Assembly (NCBI GenBank): GCA_009602735.1
Contig: WELA01012345.1
Coordinates: 795,879-859,878, forward strand
Length of the DNA: 64,000 nt
DNA from: Mesotaenium endlicherianum
Lineage: Eukaryota; Streptophyta; Zygnematophyceae; Zygnematales; Mesotaeniaceae
Direction of reading: 5' to 3'
Part shown: positions 1 to 11,281 of the stretch, piece by piece
Numbering within the stretch: position 1 is the first letter of the stretch
Layout of the letters: every line of letters begins with the position of its first letter
Notes under the pieces: generated by a model
What the model saw: the letters and a program-made list of their open reading frames with translations, nothing else
What the model was told of the DNA's origin: nothing
Databases searched by the model: none
Made by a program: the position numbers and the translations under genes

Positions 1-727
1 CCCCCCCCCCCCCTCATTTCCCCCCAAAATGGGGGGTGCGGGTGGTAGAGGAGCACCTTTGCAGCCCCTTCTGCAAAACGCCTCGATTGCGTTTGCAGGC
101 CAGCAGCCACCCTGACTGAAATATGTCTCCATCTTCCTTTCTCCACACCCCCCCCCGCCCCCCGCGGCCCCCCAGGGTGCTTCTCCTGAAAGCACACAGC
201 AGGTTTTCCCCAAGCATAGCAAGAGCACTCCTGGTCCCTCTCTCTCTCTGCCCCTCTCGCTGTGAGCATGTCCTATGCTCTGATGCCTCCTCCTCAGGCT
301 CCTCCTTACATCGCAAGAAAGAGAAGAGGAAAGCCCCGGAGGCATGCTTGCCCGCCATCTGGACGCCTCCCGGAAGGTGATTCCTCCCCTCCATATAGTG
401 AGAGCATCCCTTTTTGCATGCAAAACTCCCCCGCCCTCTCTCCGCCTCTCCATTCCCTTTGCGCGAGAGAGCGCGTGCATGCATGTGCACGTCCATCCAT
501 GTGCGCCAGTGAGTGTGTGTGTCTGTGTGCGGGTGAGGGAGAGAGAGAGGGAGAGGGGGGGAAGGGCGAAGGGAGGGGAGGGGGGTGTGTATGGGTGCGC
601 GTGTGCGCGTGCGCACGTGGAAACACTCTCCATGCCTTCGCTATTCAGATCGGCAAGTAGACCTACTTTTCAACAGTGCGAGAAAGGGAGAAGATATAAG
701 GACAACAGGAGGCCGACAGGGTGGCAG
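1..727. other. Low-complexity C/T- and GT/GA-rich flank
   Basis: The stretch opens with a run of C and holds CT-rich, then GA- and GT-rich simple sequence around 480-620. Reading frames here on both strands have biased, repetitive composition (Arg/Ser/Pro/His) and no recognisable domain. Some minus-strand segments have pyrimidine-rich tracts ending in CAG that could be 3' splice sites for a downstream exon of the gene at 728-1561. I could not identify such an exon. Confidence 0.5.
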
Positions 728-1561
728 TTAAGATCGTATAGCCAACCGGGGCATGCCAGCTGGCGGGCAGGCGGGCTTACTCAGATCGCTGCGGTGGCAC
801 ATCCTGAGCCACTCGCGGACTGCCTCCAGTGTCCCCGGCATGCAGTCGGTGATGTCAGCGATGTCATCAAGCCTGTCCGCCATCGGGTCGTCAGCCGCAA
901 TCGCAATCACCTTGAACGCCAGGTGGCCGGCCGTGATGTCAATCAGCAGGTACGCCGCCAGGGGCTTAACGAGGTACACATCACCCAGCTGGGCTGTCCT
1001 GTTCCCAATCTCCACAACTTCCACAGGCGCCCCGTCGCAGGGGAAGCCGAATTCCGAAGCGCCGGAGCCAGGCTCGGAATACGTCTGGGGCAGCATGCCG
1101 TAGTTCCACTTGGCGTTCTCTGCATAGTGCACAGGGCCGCCTCCGCTGCCCTTGCTGAGCTTTAGGGGGGCCAGGGGCTCGCTCTTCGCCACCTCAAATT
1201 GCTGCCACGTATCCCTGGGGGTCTTGCAGACGAAGTTGAACAGGCCCTCGGCTGTGAGCAGGGGAACATCGTGCCAGGGGGAGGCCTCGCCCTTGCCCTC
1301 TTCAAAAAAGATCATCCTAAACCTGAGTGTGCTATGCAGCCCAAACGGGACCTTTCTCCATGCCTCGTCGTTAACAACCCTAGCGGCTGTCGTTGATCTG
1401 TGGGGGGAGCCTGGCGGGGTGCCTGCTTCGCTACGGTAACTCGAGGAGGAGAACGTGCGGTAGTGACCCGGCTGACCAGATGCGCTGTACTCGTCGTCCA
1501 TGTCGGACTGATAGGGAGGACTGGCCCCGTCTGTGTCAGAGTCCAGCTCAAATCGCCTCAT
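728..1561 (-). CDS. Degenerate family I soluble inorganic pyrophosphatase-like protein
   Basis: The 277-residue frame aligns by eye with eukaryotic soluble inorganic pyrophosphatases, which hydrolyse PPi with Mg2+. Family signatures seen are PWHDVPL (res 95-101), KWNYGMLPQTYSEP (151-164), VVEIG (182-186), GDVYLVKPLAA (193-203), KVIAIAADDPMA (217-228) and PGTLEAVREWL (242-252). Residues 1-65 are Ser/Gly-rich and acidic, without a clear transit peptide. Most catalytic positions are changed. The DxDPxD metal site reads DGAPVE (176-181). The Lys before the active-site Glu is Gln (QFE, 121-123), the substrate Arg is lost near VHY (144-146), the Asp before the WK pair is absent (AFK), and the terminal FRDYK block reads LRMCH. 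Asp208 and Lys217 remain. A GTAAGC donor-like site at 775-780 (minus sense) suggests the last codons may be intron read-through, with a further exon not found. The assignment to the family is fairly sure. The absence of enzyme activity is inference from the lost residues. Confidence 0.8.
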   Translation of the reverse strand: MRRFELDSDTDGASPPYQSDMDDEYSASGQPGHYRTFSSSSYRSEAGTPPGSPHRSTTAARVVNDEAWRKVPFGLHSTLRFRMIFFEEGKGEASPWHDVPLLTAEGLFNFVCKTPRDTWQQFEVAKSEPLAPLKLSKGSGGGPVHYAENAKWNYGMLPQTYSEPGSGASEFGFPCDGAPVEVVEIGNRTAQLGDVYLVKPLAAYLLIDITAGHLAFKVIAIAADDPMADRLDDIADITDCMPGTLEAVREWLRMCHRSDLSKPACPPAGMPRLAIRS

Positions 1562-2458
1562 TCTAATCTAAGCATGCACGAGAAAGTGCAAAAAACACCA
1601 GCATTTTCTACATCTCAAAGAAAGTCTCCGGCATGCCAGATGCGAGCTCGAGTCACAAGAAAATGTAGAAGGAGGTCATGCTATATAGTGTCCACCTCTG
1701 AGAATTAGGCAAGGCATGTGAGCTCTGACTCCCCAACTAATACTTTTGGAAGACTGCGACCCGACAAAGTGACATGACGGTGAGAATTAGATTTTGCGCC
1801 TCTTTTCGGCGTAATATTAGGTTCTTCAGAGACGATCGAGAGAATTACACAAGAGGTGTGATGGCGAAGGCTCGTAGATATGAACTCAGATCTCACATTC
1901 TAAGCCCTGCATGCCTTGATGGACACCTTTTTACGCCCATGGAGGACATAGCCGTGGTTGTAGTGGAAGCAGCCAATTTGGCGCAAAAGATGTCATTTTT
2001 TAACAGCACCGCCAAAATTGTCGGACTACGCGTCGATACAAGCACCGGGCCACACCGGGCCACAGCAAGATGCTCCAAAAAGTATTGGGCAAACAAATTA
2101 GAATGAGATTGCAGAAACGTCGATCATGCTCATCCCGGGGGGCGGGGTTGTCACGACCCGTCTGCCAAATGACTTGTCATCATTGGCTATCGATCTTGGG
2201 CGACTATCACGTCTGCACGCATCCACCTGCATCCACCAGTGTCCGACATTCTCTAAAGCCTTCACCTGCTGCAGCTGGCAGTCTTACCGTAGTCTAGCCG
2301 GTCAAGCTTACTTATGAAGCGACTCGGAGAGGCCCGGACAGCGAGCGTGCACGGGCCTCAATATTGATAGGGGATAGTTTGTAATTTTCAGAAAAGAGCC
2401 CGAAAAGTTTCAGAAAAAGCAGAGAACCAATATGTACTTATGCACAACGTTGCCATTC
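1562..2458. other. Intergenic, no gene recognised
   Basis: About 900 bases between the pyrophosphatase-like gene and the tRNA. It would contain the promoter of the minus-strand gene, but I see no distinct TATA box, operator-like site or conserved reading frame. Frames of 60-110 codons here have no recognisable motif. Confidence 0.5.
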
Positions 2459-2532
2459 GGTTTCCTGGTGTAGTTGGTTATCACGTCTGCCTCACACGCA
2501 GAAGGTCGCCGGTTCGAACCCGGCGGAAACCA
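2459..2532 (+). tRNA. tRNA-Val (anticodon CAC)
   Basis: A complete 74-nt cloverleaf. The acceptor stem is GGTTTCC (2459-2465) paired with GGAAACC (2525-2531), with A2532 as discriminator. The D-arm is GTG/CAC. The anticodon stem is TCTGC/GCAGA (2486-2490, 2498-2502), with loop CTCACAC giving anticodon CAC at 2493-2495. The T-arm is GCCGG-TTCGAAC-CCGGC (2508-2524), matching the B box, and TAGTTGG in the D loop matches the A box. No intron and no encoded CCA beyond the discriminator. All stems are fully paired, so it should be functional. It decodes GUG valine codons. Confidence 0.95.
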
Positions 2533-2651
2533 CTTTGAGATGCAGAATCTTAAACAATATGCTTCTGCAGCGTAACTCTTTTATGACTTTTTTCTTCTCG
2601 CCTCTTTTTCGTCTAATGGGATCTTTTACAGCGCATCTCGTGCACCTTTCA

Positions 2652-3183
2652 GTGAGGGGCCTAAATTGAACCCGGCTTATGTAGTATGTATTTGTGGTCG
2701 TCAGTAAGGCGCCCCTCACGTAACCTCTGCGAGGAGGAAATCAGTAAGGGCCTCACACGTGCGCGTTGATTTGCGGTCGGACGTGACGTCGTTTTGACGT
2801 GTTCGAGATGGTTCGAGACTCTCCATCGATGTTTGATTGCGCCGGGCCGGCCCATGATAAATCCTCGTTGTGACATCGAAATCGTCATTTGTTCTGCTTT
2901 TGTGTTTGTGCGGGGGCGCCTTACGACAACTGACGGGCCATGGCCGCTGGCGGGAAGGGAGCGGGGGACCGCACCGGTCCGAGGTGAGCTGTGTCGATCC
3001 TCCCTCGTCTTTGTAGTGTCGGACATGACGCGGGCCTCTTCTTGCTTGGCCCCGCCTTGTCTTTGTGTATCGACGGCGGCGGTTGTCGTCGATTCCTTCG
3101 ACGTTTTTATTTCTGTCGTGAACATTATGTTTTGTCGTCATCGTTCGGGGGCATTCGTGAGGGGGAATTGTCGCCCCCCTCAC
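2652..3183. repeat. Two hairpins sharing a GTGAGGGG stem
   Basis: GTGAGGGGC at 2652-2660 pairs with GCCCCTCAC at 2711-2719 (9-bp stem, 50-base loop). GTGAGGGGG at 3157-3165 pairs with CCCCCTCAC at 3175-3183 (9-bp stem, 9-base loop). The DNA between is GC-richer than its surroundings, and the overlapping minus-strand frames across it have no known domain. This could be an eroded terminal-inverted-repeat element about 530 bp long, but I found no clear target duplication. Confidence 0.35.
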
Positions 3184-3239
3184 AAACATTCACTTGCGAT
3201 GCATAAAGGGAACAGAATACAGAGAGAGCGGTAGTCAAC

Positions 3240-6200
3240 AATCGGTGACAACGACCAAGATGAAATGTTGGACTCCAAAGTAGTTCCGAGGCATGCATTT
3301 TGAGGCAATTAAAGGCAAGTCTTTCAAGTACAACTTCTCAGATGTATTTGTACAATGCAACCTCGATTGATAATCAGATTTGTGGAAGACACCTACAACG
3401 TTCCCCTCGCAAGGTCGCTCCAAACGATTGCGATAAAATTAGCGTCGAAATAGCACGACCACTGTCAACGCAACGACCTCCCCTTCTCCCTCCCTTTGCC
3501 ACCCTCTCTCTCCCTTACACCCTCAGAACCAGCAGGCGACCAATGCCACAACGAGCGGCCATGGCTGCCCACCAGCATGCGCTCCAATTATACGACCCCA
3601 CAAACGCATATAACGACCAAGAGGGCCCTCTCCCACGCCCCCATTACGAGCTACCTCATGACCCAGGCGAGGTTATGCCTCGCTTCGTCCCGCCATGGCC
3701 GCTCACGGAATGTCCGAAGGGCACACTATCTAAGTGAAAAAAATGCATAATTAGTGGAGAGGGCCTAATTTATGGCGGTCGTCAAAGGGCAAGCCGTGGT
3801 TGCAGGAAGAAAAGCGTCGTTACAATCGTATGCTTTCACGTCAACCCTAGTCGGACACACACAAATTTGAACGCCGTACAAGCGCTTTAGTAGAATCCAC
3901 AAACCATCGAATATACTTGAGCTGAAATGTTAACTCAGGCTGAGAGTCCTTACTAGGCTCCGAAAATTGCCGTCCGCAAACTTCATTTAAGTTCAGAATA
4001 GATGCTCTTAAAATGTTTTGCATTTTGGACCTTTATAAATTTGCTTTAAAGTATCAATCTGAATTGACATTCCTTAAACCTACCCTGTAAATGTGCAAGT
4101 GGTGAAATTACAAAAGTCGACAAACCATTTGAGCGCTAGAATGTTGTCCTAGCTCATCCCAACTTTAATAGGTGGAAATTCAAATGGATGCACTTTGGGA
4201 TTTGTAACTGCGATAAATTCTAGGTCATAGATTTGCTGGAATGAAATGGCCGGAAGAAGCATTTACGCCGTCAAGTTTTTCAATTTATACAACAAGTTAG
4301 AAATAATAGATGTTTTCCCTTGCCGACGTCCTTTCTTGTCAGGAAGTTGACGAACCCTGACAACCCCTTAATGGTTTTCAAAATGTCAACCAAAATGGTC
4401 GACCATTCATTTCGATGTTCGAGATTCGACCATAGGTGTGGCAACCATATTGTTTCTATTGAGATTCCATGCAGGTGCATTATGACTTTTTTTAAAAGAA
4501 AAAAGTCTTTTTCCCCGGGAATATATAACTTCGGCCCTTGGTCGGTACTCTTCATCTCACCTCCAAGTACGTTTTCAACCACAGAAAAAATTAAACAGCT
4601 AATCCCTTGGAAAGCCGGAGCAATTGCATGTCAAAAAGAATGAAGCCGGAGCAAGTGCATGTCGAAAAGAGTGAGAAGTAAGTGCAAACATTGAACCATT
4701 TGCACAAGTATATATCTTCATTTTATGTGGATAAATTTTCTCATCTAATTGGTCCCCATTTGATTTGTGGTTCAAATATTGACAAACTCTTTGCAACCAC
4801 ACATACTTGGACACAATTTGGAAGAAAAAACCATTGTTTGATCAAATTTACGTGTCATACCAAAATTTGTATTTGTGACTTCGAACGTTTTTTGCCTTTT
4901 CTTTTGGTCTTTGAGATTTCAACAATTGCGACATAATTTTCTTCACGCGGGAAAATATATTGATCAATCGCAAAAAAAATCAAACAATCATGTATTCAAA
5001 CCAACGTCTTACATTAAACTTGACGTTTTTACAGTCAAACATGATATCAATTCGAAGTCCGCAAAGCGTCGTTTTTTCTTAAAGACAAAAAATATGAAAT
5101 TTCTTGTACCTAATTAGTTTTTCAAATTTGAAATTGTGACACCGGATATTCAAAATTTTGGGCGATTTCCAAAGAATCCCAATTGGAGGATTCCTAAAAC
5201 ACATCCCAAGCATTTGTTAGTAAATTGCAGAGGAAGTCAAAGACTTCGCGCGACACCGGTGTAGGTTTTTCAAAGTGGAGTCCCTCTCTTACATATTTAT
5301 ATTTTGAGTACAAATTTTTTTTTTTTCTCCTAAACAAAGATTTGACCAATGATTCGGTCACTCGCGTGAGACGGTTCAAGCTTGCAGAATGTTGGTGACA
5401 ATTTTTAAACGTGCCCACATGTGGTGATTGAACTGGTGTATATCCTCGCTATTGCGGAGAGAATATTTGATGGCCGTCATTGTCACAATACACATTACCT
5501 TGAATTACTACCAACCGCTCAAAGTTTTCACTACGCGATCTTGCTCTATTGCTCGCAAGCCTCTCTTTGTCGCATGATCGACCTTATGTTCTCATGCCTC
5601 TTGATCAAAATTTTGATAGATGAACAAAACATGATTTAATTTTAATGTTGGAGAGAAGTTATGCATGTCATTTGTGATGTGGGTGATAAATAACTAATAA
5701 CCAATTATTAGTGGATGAATACAGAACACCTCTTTGGTTGAATATGTATAAAAACGATAGAATAATCACAATAAATGGAACTTTTGTTATATGCGTAGAA
5801 AACGAGAGGATTTGGAAAGAACACATAAGGAATGTGGGACGTTAAAGTTTGTTATCACAAATTTCATTCTTACGATTGTATGCCATCAATTATTACTTGT
5901 TTGTAAATTGTAACGTCCAAAAATTTGGTATGAGAATACATGATTTCTGTGTCGATTGGGACATCCTCCTTGTACAATAGTTGAATAATGTCTAATAATG
6001 CTAGATTCCGAAGCTAGACCACCCTCTAGTGAAACGTTACGGGCCCTTTAATCAATGTAGCACTTGTAGGGTAAGCAAGAAATGACTTCGTCATTATGCT
6101 TTTCACGTCATTATGCTTTCGTTTGGGTTTAAATGATTTTCAACATGCTGAATCTTTGCGCATATTCACTTAATTAATTTGGAGGAGTTTATTAAATGCC

Positions 6201-6644
6201 AATTTCAATAATCTGTTGGCTCTTTCCCTGGTTTTCTTGAGGGGATGGCCATATCACTCCTTGTCTATGCTTGCACCAATTGGCAATTATTGGAAAAGTA
6301 TAGCTCGCTCGCTCCCTACCACAAATAAAAAAGCATATTGTTTCTAGCTTCAAATTTTATGCTTCTCAACCCCGCTTTTAGTTGCAGCAGTAGACTGGGG
6401 ACAAGTGGACCAAGTGAAGAGGGATTCTTGAAAGGACGGCTAAAAGGAAGAGACGAACAAAGCACCGACTAAGCCATGTCTATTGAAATATTTGGCTAGG
6501 TGTAGTAAAAATACAATTAGCAAATGTATGGAGGGATGCCTTGGAGCCAAGCGATTACAGCAAGACGCTATACACAATAAGTAAAGGGCGGACTTTGTGA
6601 GCGTACGCGCGGCAATGGACACATAGATGGGGCAAGGTCAAGAG
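3240..6644. other. AT-rich intergenic DNA without recognised genes
   Basis: About 3.4 kb of AT-rich sequence up to the LTR element. No reading frame above about 145 codons, and none with a recognisable motif. The longest (3300-3737, plus) is Pro/His-rich and unsupported. No tRNA, tandem array or inverted repeat stands out. Confidence 0.5.
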
Positions 6645-6649
6645 GCGGT

Positions 6650-7370
6650 TGTAAGGTTATGAAAGTGTATTTTGTATTTTTCTAGCATTTTATATCCATA
6701 GAGTGTGATTTTAGAAGAACTTTGGCTTTTATTTCAAGTGATTTGGACAAGTATTGAGTAATTTATGAGTTTTGGGAGTTTTTAGTGAGTTTTTAATGTC
6801 ACAAATTCAATTCAGTGACAAGGACAGGTCCAGTGACGAAAATTTTGGTTGGAGTCCAGAAAGTAGGACAATGAAACGTGAGGGTTCTAGAAACTACGTA
6901 CAATTACGTAGAGTGCCAAAGTGATCGTGGAATTTCTAAAACTTCGTGAGGAGTTTGTGGATTGTGTAGTCGAATATTCTAGAGTGTGATTGCGTGCGTG
7001 TGAGTGTGCTAGCTTGTCCAACTAGGCAAGGTCACCTACATGGAAGGAGCCATAGTAGAAGGTTCCTGGAGGTACTTTGCTAGAGAGGACACTAAGAGTT
7101 AAAGCATAAATGGGAAGCACAAAGAAGTGGAGGGAGGCTAGTCTAGTTAGTCTAGTCTAACCTTCTTATCTTGTTCACGACTTCTCCTAATAAAGTGAGT
7201 TCTTTTCTACTCCTCTCTCATGTAGCCCTCTAACTCTTGCAAGGGTGGCATACCACCAAGCCACTCCACCTTGTCTATGCAACTAGGAAAGGTCCTCGTG
7301 CACGCTTCCACTCGCGGGTGAGGGTGCGTGAGTGTGTATGGGCGCACTCCCCGCACCCTTCCCCCTTTCA
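6650..7370 (+). repeat. 5' LTR of element A
   Basis: 721 bp, TG...CA ends, preceded by GCGGT. The same LTR family recurs at 10582-11276 and, as a solo copy in two parts, at 14708-14868 and 19227-19762. Confidence 0.92.
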
Positions 7371-7372
7371 CA

Positions 7373-7384
7373 TGGTATCGGAGC
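7373..7384 (+). other. Primer-binding site, initiator tRNA-Met
   Basis: TGGTATCGGAGC, two bases after the LTR. It matches the plant Met-initiator PBS except G for A at position 8. The same variant appears in two other element families in this window. Confidence 0.8.
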
Positions 7385-10300
7385 TACCTAGTTGCTTCAT
7401 TTGGAGGAGGAGCTTTGGTTGGTGATGCTTGTAGGGGTGTAGAGAGAATAGAGAGGAGAAGCAAGGAAAGTTGCTAAGGGCAGCCATGAAGACGTTGATG
7501 CAAGCTAGCATCTCACTCTCTTGAAGGAGGGAGGAGATGGGAAGAGGGAGGTGCTCCAAGAAGTGTTAACTTGGATGCAACCAGATTTTTGTACGTCTTC
7601 TTTACAGAATGAGAAGGTTGCCCAAGCATGGTAGTGATATAAGTAATATAGAGCAGCCTTTGCTTGAGTATGGAGACATATGAGCATGAAGAAAATCTGG
7701 AGTTCACACGGCTAGATTTTCCCTTGAAGATGCAAGCTCTTTGGTGTTAAGCACTTTCTTTGAGGGGGGTTTAGCATAGAGATGATAGTGGCTAGAAAGG
7801 AGTGTGTGCCCATCTTTATTTCAGATCTTCAATGAAGGTGGAGCAGATTTTAAGGGTAGGCAACCAGGGACTTAGCAAGCATGTGTACTTGCAAGTCTAG
7901 GAGCTTTGGCGGGCAAAGCACTCGCAAGCTCAAGAGGAGCTTCATGAGAAGCTCAAGAGAGGGTGCACCGGGGTGTTGCACCAAGTTGGCCAAGTATGTG
8001 GCCAGATTTGGGTTGCCTTGCATCTCTCCTATATAACCACCGGATATGTTGGCCAGCCATGATGGAGCTTGGTCATTCTTATGGAGATTGATGAAGCCTC
8101 AAGTGAAGAAAAGCGCCGTGGAGAAGGCTTGGAGCAAGAAGAAGTGACGCAGATTTTTCTTCAAGCAAGATAAGTGGAGATGGAGCTTTTCAAGTTCAGA
8201 TTTTTCTTCTTCTTATGGAGAAGACTACTATGGAGTACTTCAGGTTGAGAGCTATGATAAAGACAAGCCTATGGTGTGGAAGAAGAAGCAAGGTATGAAG
8301 TTGGTGCAAGAGGGCTAGTGCAAAAGATGTCTCCCACTAGAAGTGCGTGTGCCAATAGTTGTGTGTTGGCATAGTTAGGGGGCAGATTTTGGTGCATCTA
8401 TGGAAGCTCTTCATGTGAAAGTAGAGTACCAAGGCAAGCTGGGTTTAGTAGTAAGAAGTGTCATTGGGATGACCAAGGCTAGAGTGCACTCAAGAAGCTA
8501 AGCATGTGGAAGAAGTTGCACAAAGAGNAAGTTGCACAAAGAGTGTAGCCTATCCTCTTGTGCTTTAATGCACGGGTCAAGTGAAGACCAAGGAGAAGTA
8601 TGGTCAAGTGAAGATAGTGAAATAGGTGGAGGTAGATAAGACCACAAGTAGCTATCTTCAGCCCGCTGGCAAAGAAGCGACGCGGGAAGGTGAAGGTGAA
8701 GGAGAAGCGCTTGTTTTGGTGACCTTGGCCCGGTCATCGCATGGAGCAAGCGTGCCTCCTAACAACCTTGGCGAGCGTGCATCCCCGGTGGAGCAAGTAG
8801 AGGTGTATGATCCCCTTGCTCATATATAGAGCAGACCCAAGTGCTCAAGTGGAGGAGCTCATAGAAAGTGAGCTCAAGAGAAGCCCGCTTGCAAGACAAA
8901 GTGTGTGCGTTTGCCCAAGTTATGGAGCTCTTGGAGGCGTTCCAAATGTGTTTCTTGGAGCCTTGTGTGAAGGCTTACCTTCAAGAAGATCCCTGGAGTA
9001 TGTGGGAGTGAGCATCTAGCCAAGAAGAAGACTATGATGGAGTTTGGTGCACCACGAGCGAGCCTACGCGCTCATGCCTTGTGAAGACTACTATTGTCGC
9101 TTGATGCAGACTACGACTTTATAAGTATAGACCTACGAGGAGGAGCCCAAGATTTATGAGGCTGATATGTCCTGCCTAAGATGGAGATAAATGACAAGGA
9201 CTTGGACATGAAGCAAGGAGAATCAGCGCCCATACAAGCAAGCAAGAGAGAGGCGTAAAATCTGGACTTGGACACTCGAGTGGTAAGCGCCTTACCTTCA
9301 TGATGAGGGGGGGGAGTGTTATAGTTGTTTAGAGTGCTTGTAAGCAAGGTCAAACCAGTCCCATGAGTTCATTTGTAACTAAGAGATGTGAAGTGGAAAG
9401 AAGTTTGAGAGCAAGAGCTTGGAAGATACTCAAATCTGTCTATGTTTGGGGGTTTTACGGGTAGGCGAGCGCGAGGGTAAAAGTTGGCAAGTTTTGGCTA
9501 CTTTTTGCCTATTTAGGAGAGAGTGGGTAATATTTTCACTAGAAGTCCTACATGATGTGAGAGACCTAGTATAAGGCCAGCCCTGACTCATAGCCAAGTT
9601 TCAGAATCAGGGGTTTAAGCATGTGCCATTTGTAGGCGCGGGAGCTTGATACGTGTTGCGCACGTATGCGTCCTACGAGCGTGAGGCACTAAGTGACGAT
9701 CTTGTTTGAGTGTTAGACTTAGGTTCAGATTCTGAAATTTTGTGGAGAGGTAGTCCTATGGGTTTAGATTTAAAAAAAGTATTTGTTTTAAAAAAATATT
9801 AATTTAAGTCCTGACAGTGCCACATGGCGGTCTGCTGAACTGCCGTGTGAGCCACATGTGTGAGGCAAGGCGCAATCTGATTACATGATCTTAGGCTTGG
9901 AATCAGGAGAAGCAAAGCATACCAGTGAGTTCAAAGGGGAGATATTATGTAGATTACACAACTTTCAGGCTAAAAATGTCAAAAAGTCAGGGGGGTGCCA
10001 CTTGGCGTCTTGAGAGGTCATGACGAGTCATGCACACAAGTGAGAGAGTGCAATACCTCTACAAGGAGTATGGCTTAGAGCTAGAGGTAGCTAAGGTTAC
10101 CACAAGGTTCAAGAACATAGTGGATTCAGGTTCATGATGTAATCTGGTCAAAATTATTAGAGCACCACGAGTAAGCCACATGGCGCGAGAGGAGCTGCCA
10201 CTTGTCCACGAGGGCGAAGAATGAGTATTTTGGTGATTTGGCGGACTATTATGCATTGGATCCAGCTTTGGAGTATGTGGAGATGGTGGAGGGAGTATGT

Positions 10301-10581
10301 TACAGCCTTTATGAAGATATTGGCCTATTCCAAGTCGAAGGAGTTGAAGAGAAGATGCACTTGTGTTAGGAGACGCCATGTGTGGAGCCAACGTATGCGA
10401 TGGAGCTTTTACGTAAAGGAGCAAGTTTGGAGTACTGAGTATCATTTGGGAGCCTGTTCAAGACCTACAACTTGTATAATATATGTGTGTTTTTCTAGCG
10501 TATATATGAGCTTGATTCCTCATATGACGTCACTTATGCTTAGTATGCGCCAAGGACGTCGCATCTTGAGAAGGGGGATGA

Positions 10582-11276
10582 TGTAAGGTTATGAAAGTGT
10601 GTTTTGTATTTTTCTAGCATTTTATATGCATAGAGTGTGATTTTAGAAGACTTTGGTCTTTATTTCAAGTCATTTGGATAAGTATTGAGTAATTTATGAG
10701 TTTTGGGAGTTTTTAGTGAGTTTTTAATGTCACAAATTCAATTCAGTGACAAGGACAGGTCCAGTGACGAAAATTTCGGTTGGAGTCCAGAAAGTAGGAC
10801 AATGAAACGTGAGGGTTTTAGAAACTACGTACAATTACGTAGAGTGCCAAAGTGAGAAGTTTGTGGATTGTGTAGTAGAATATTATAGAGTGTGATTGCG
10901 TGCGTGTGAGTGTGCTAGCTTGTCCAACTAGGCAAGGTCACCTACATGGAAGGAGCCATAGTAGAAGGTTCCTGGAGGTACTTTGCTAGAGAGGACACTT
11001 AGAGTTAAAGCATAAATGGGAAGCACAAAGAAGTGGAGGGAGGCTAGTCTAGTTAGTCTAGTCTAATCTTCTTATCTTGTTCACAACTTTTCCTAATAAA
11101 GTGAGTTCTTTTCTACTCCTCTCTCATGTAGCCCTCTAACTCTTGCAAGGGTGGCATACCACCAGGCCACTCCACCTTGTGTATGCAACTAGGAAAGGTC
11201 CTCGTGCACGCTTCCACTCGCGGGTGAGGGTGCGTGAGTGTGTATGGGCGCACTCCCCGCACCCTTCCCCCTTTCA
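10582..11276 (+). repeat. 3' LTR of element A
   Basis: 695 bp, directly after the purine tract AAGGGGGATGA and directly before GCGGT, the 3' copy of the target duplication. It lacks about 25 bases present in the 5' LTR. Confidence 0.92.
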
Positions 11277-11281
11277 GCGGT

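Larger units (their letters stand above)
6650..11276 (+). mobile_element. Non-autonomous LTR retrotransposon (LARD-like), element A
   Basis: Two direct LTRs (6650-7370 and 10582-11276) bound a 3.2-kb interior. Both LTRs start TGTAAGG and end CCCTTTCA. The element is flanked by a perfect 5-bp target duplication GCGGT at 6645-6649 and 11277-11281. A primer-binding site complementary to initiator tRNA-Met follows the 5' LTR (7373-7384), and a purine tract precedes the 3' LTR (about 10568-10581). The interior has no gag, protease, RT or integrase frame, only short shadows, so it would need proteins from another element. Its PBS resembles copia-type leaders, so a copia partner is a guess. The LTRs differ by a few percent plus one small indel by eye, implying a fairly recent insertion. 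One N lies at 8527. Confidence 0.9.

Noticed and set aside
14-1165. Several frames of 85-273 codons in the first kilobase
   Set aside because: Simple-sequence composition at 1-660, and antisense to the pyrophosphatase-like gene beyond that.
3300-3737. 145-codon plus-strand frame
   Set aside because: No recognisable motif, overlapped by another frame, and no splice or codon signal. Not enough to call a gene.
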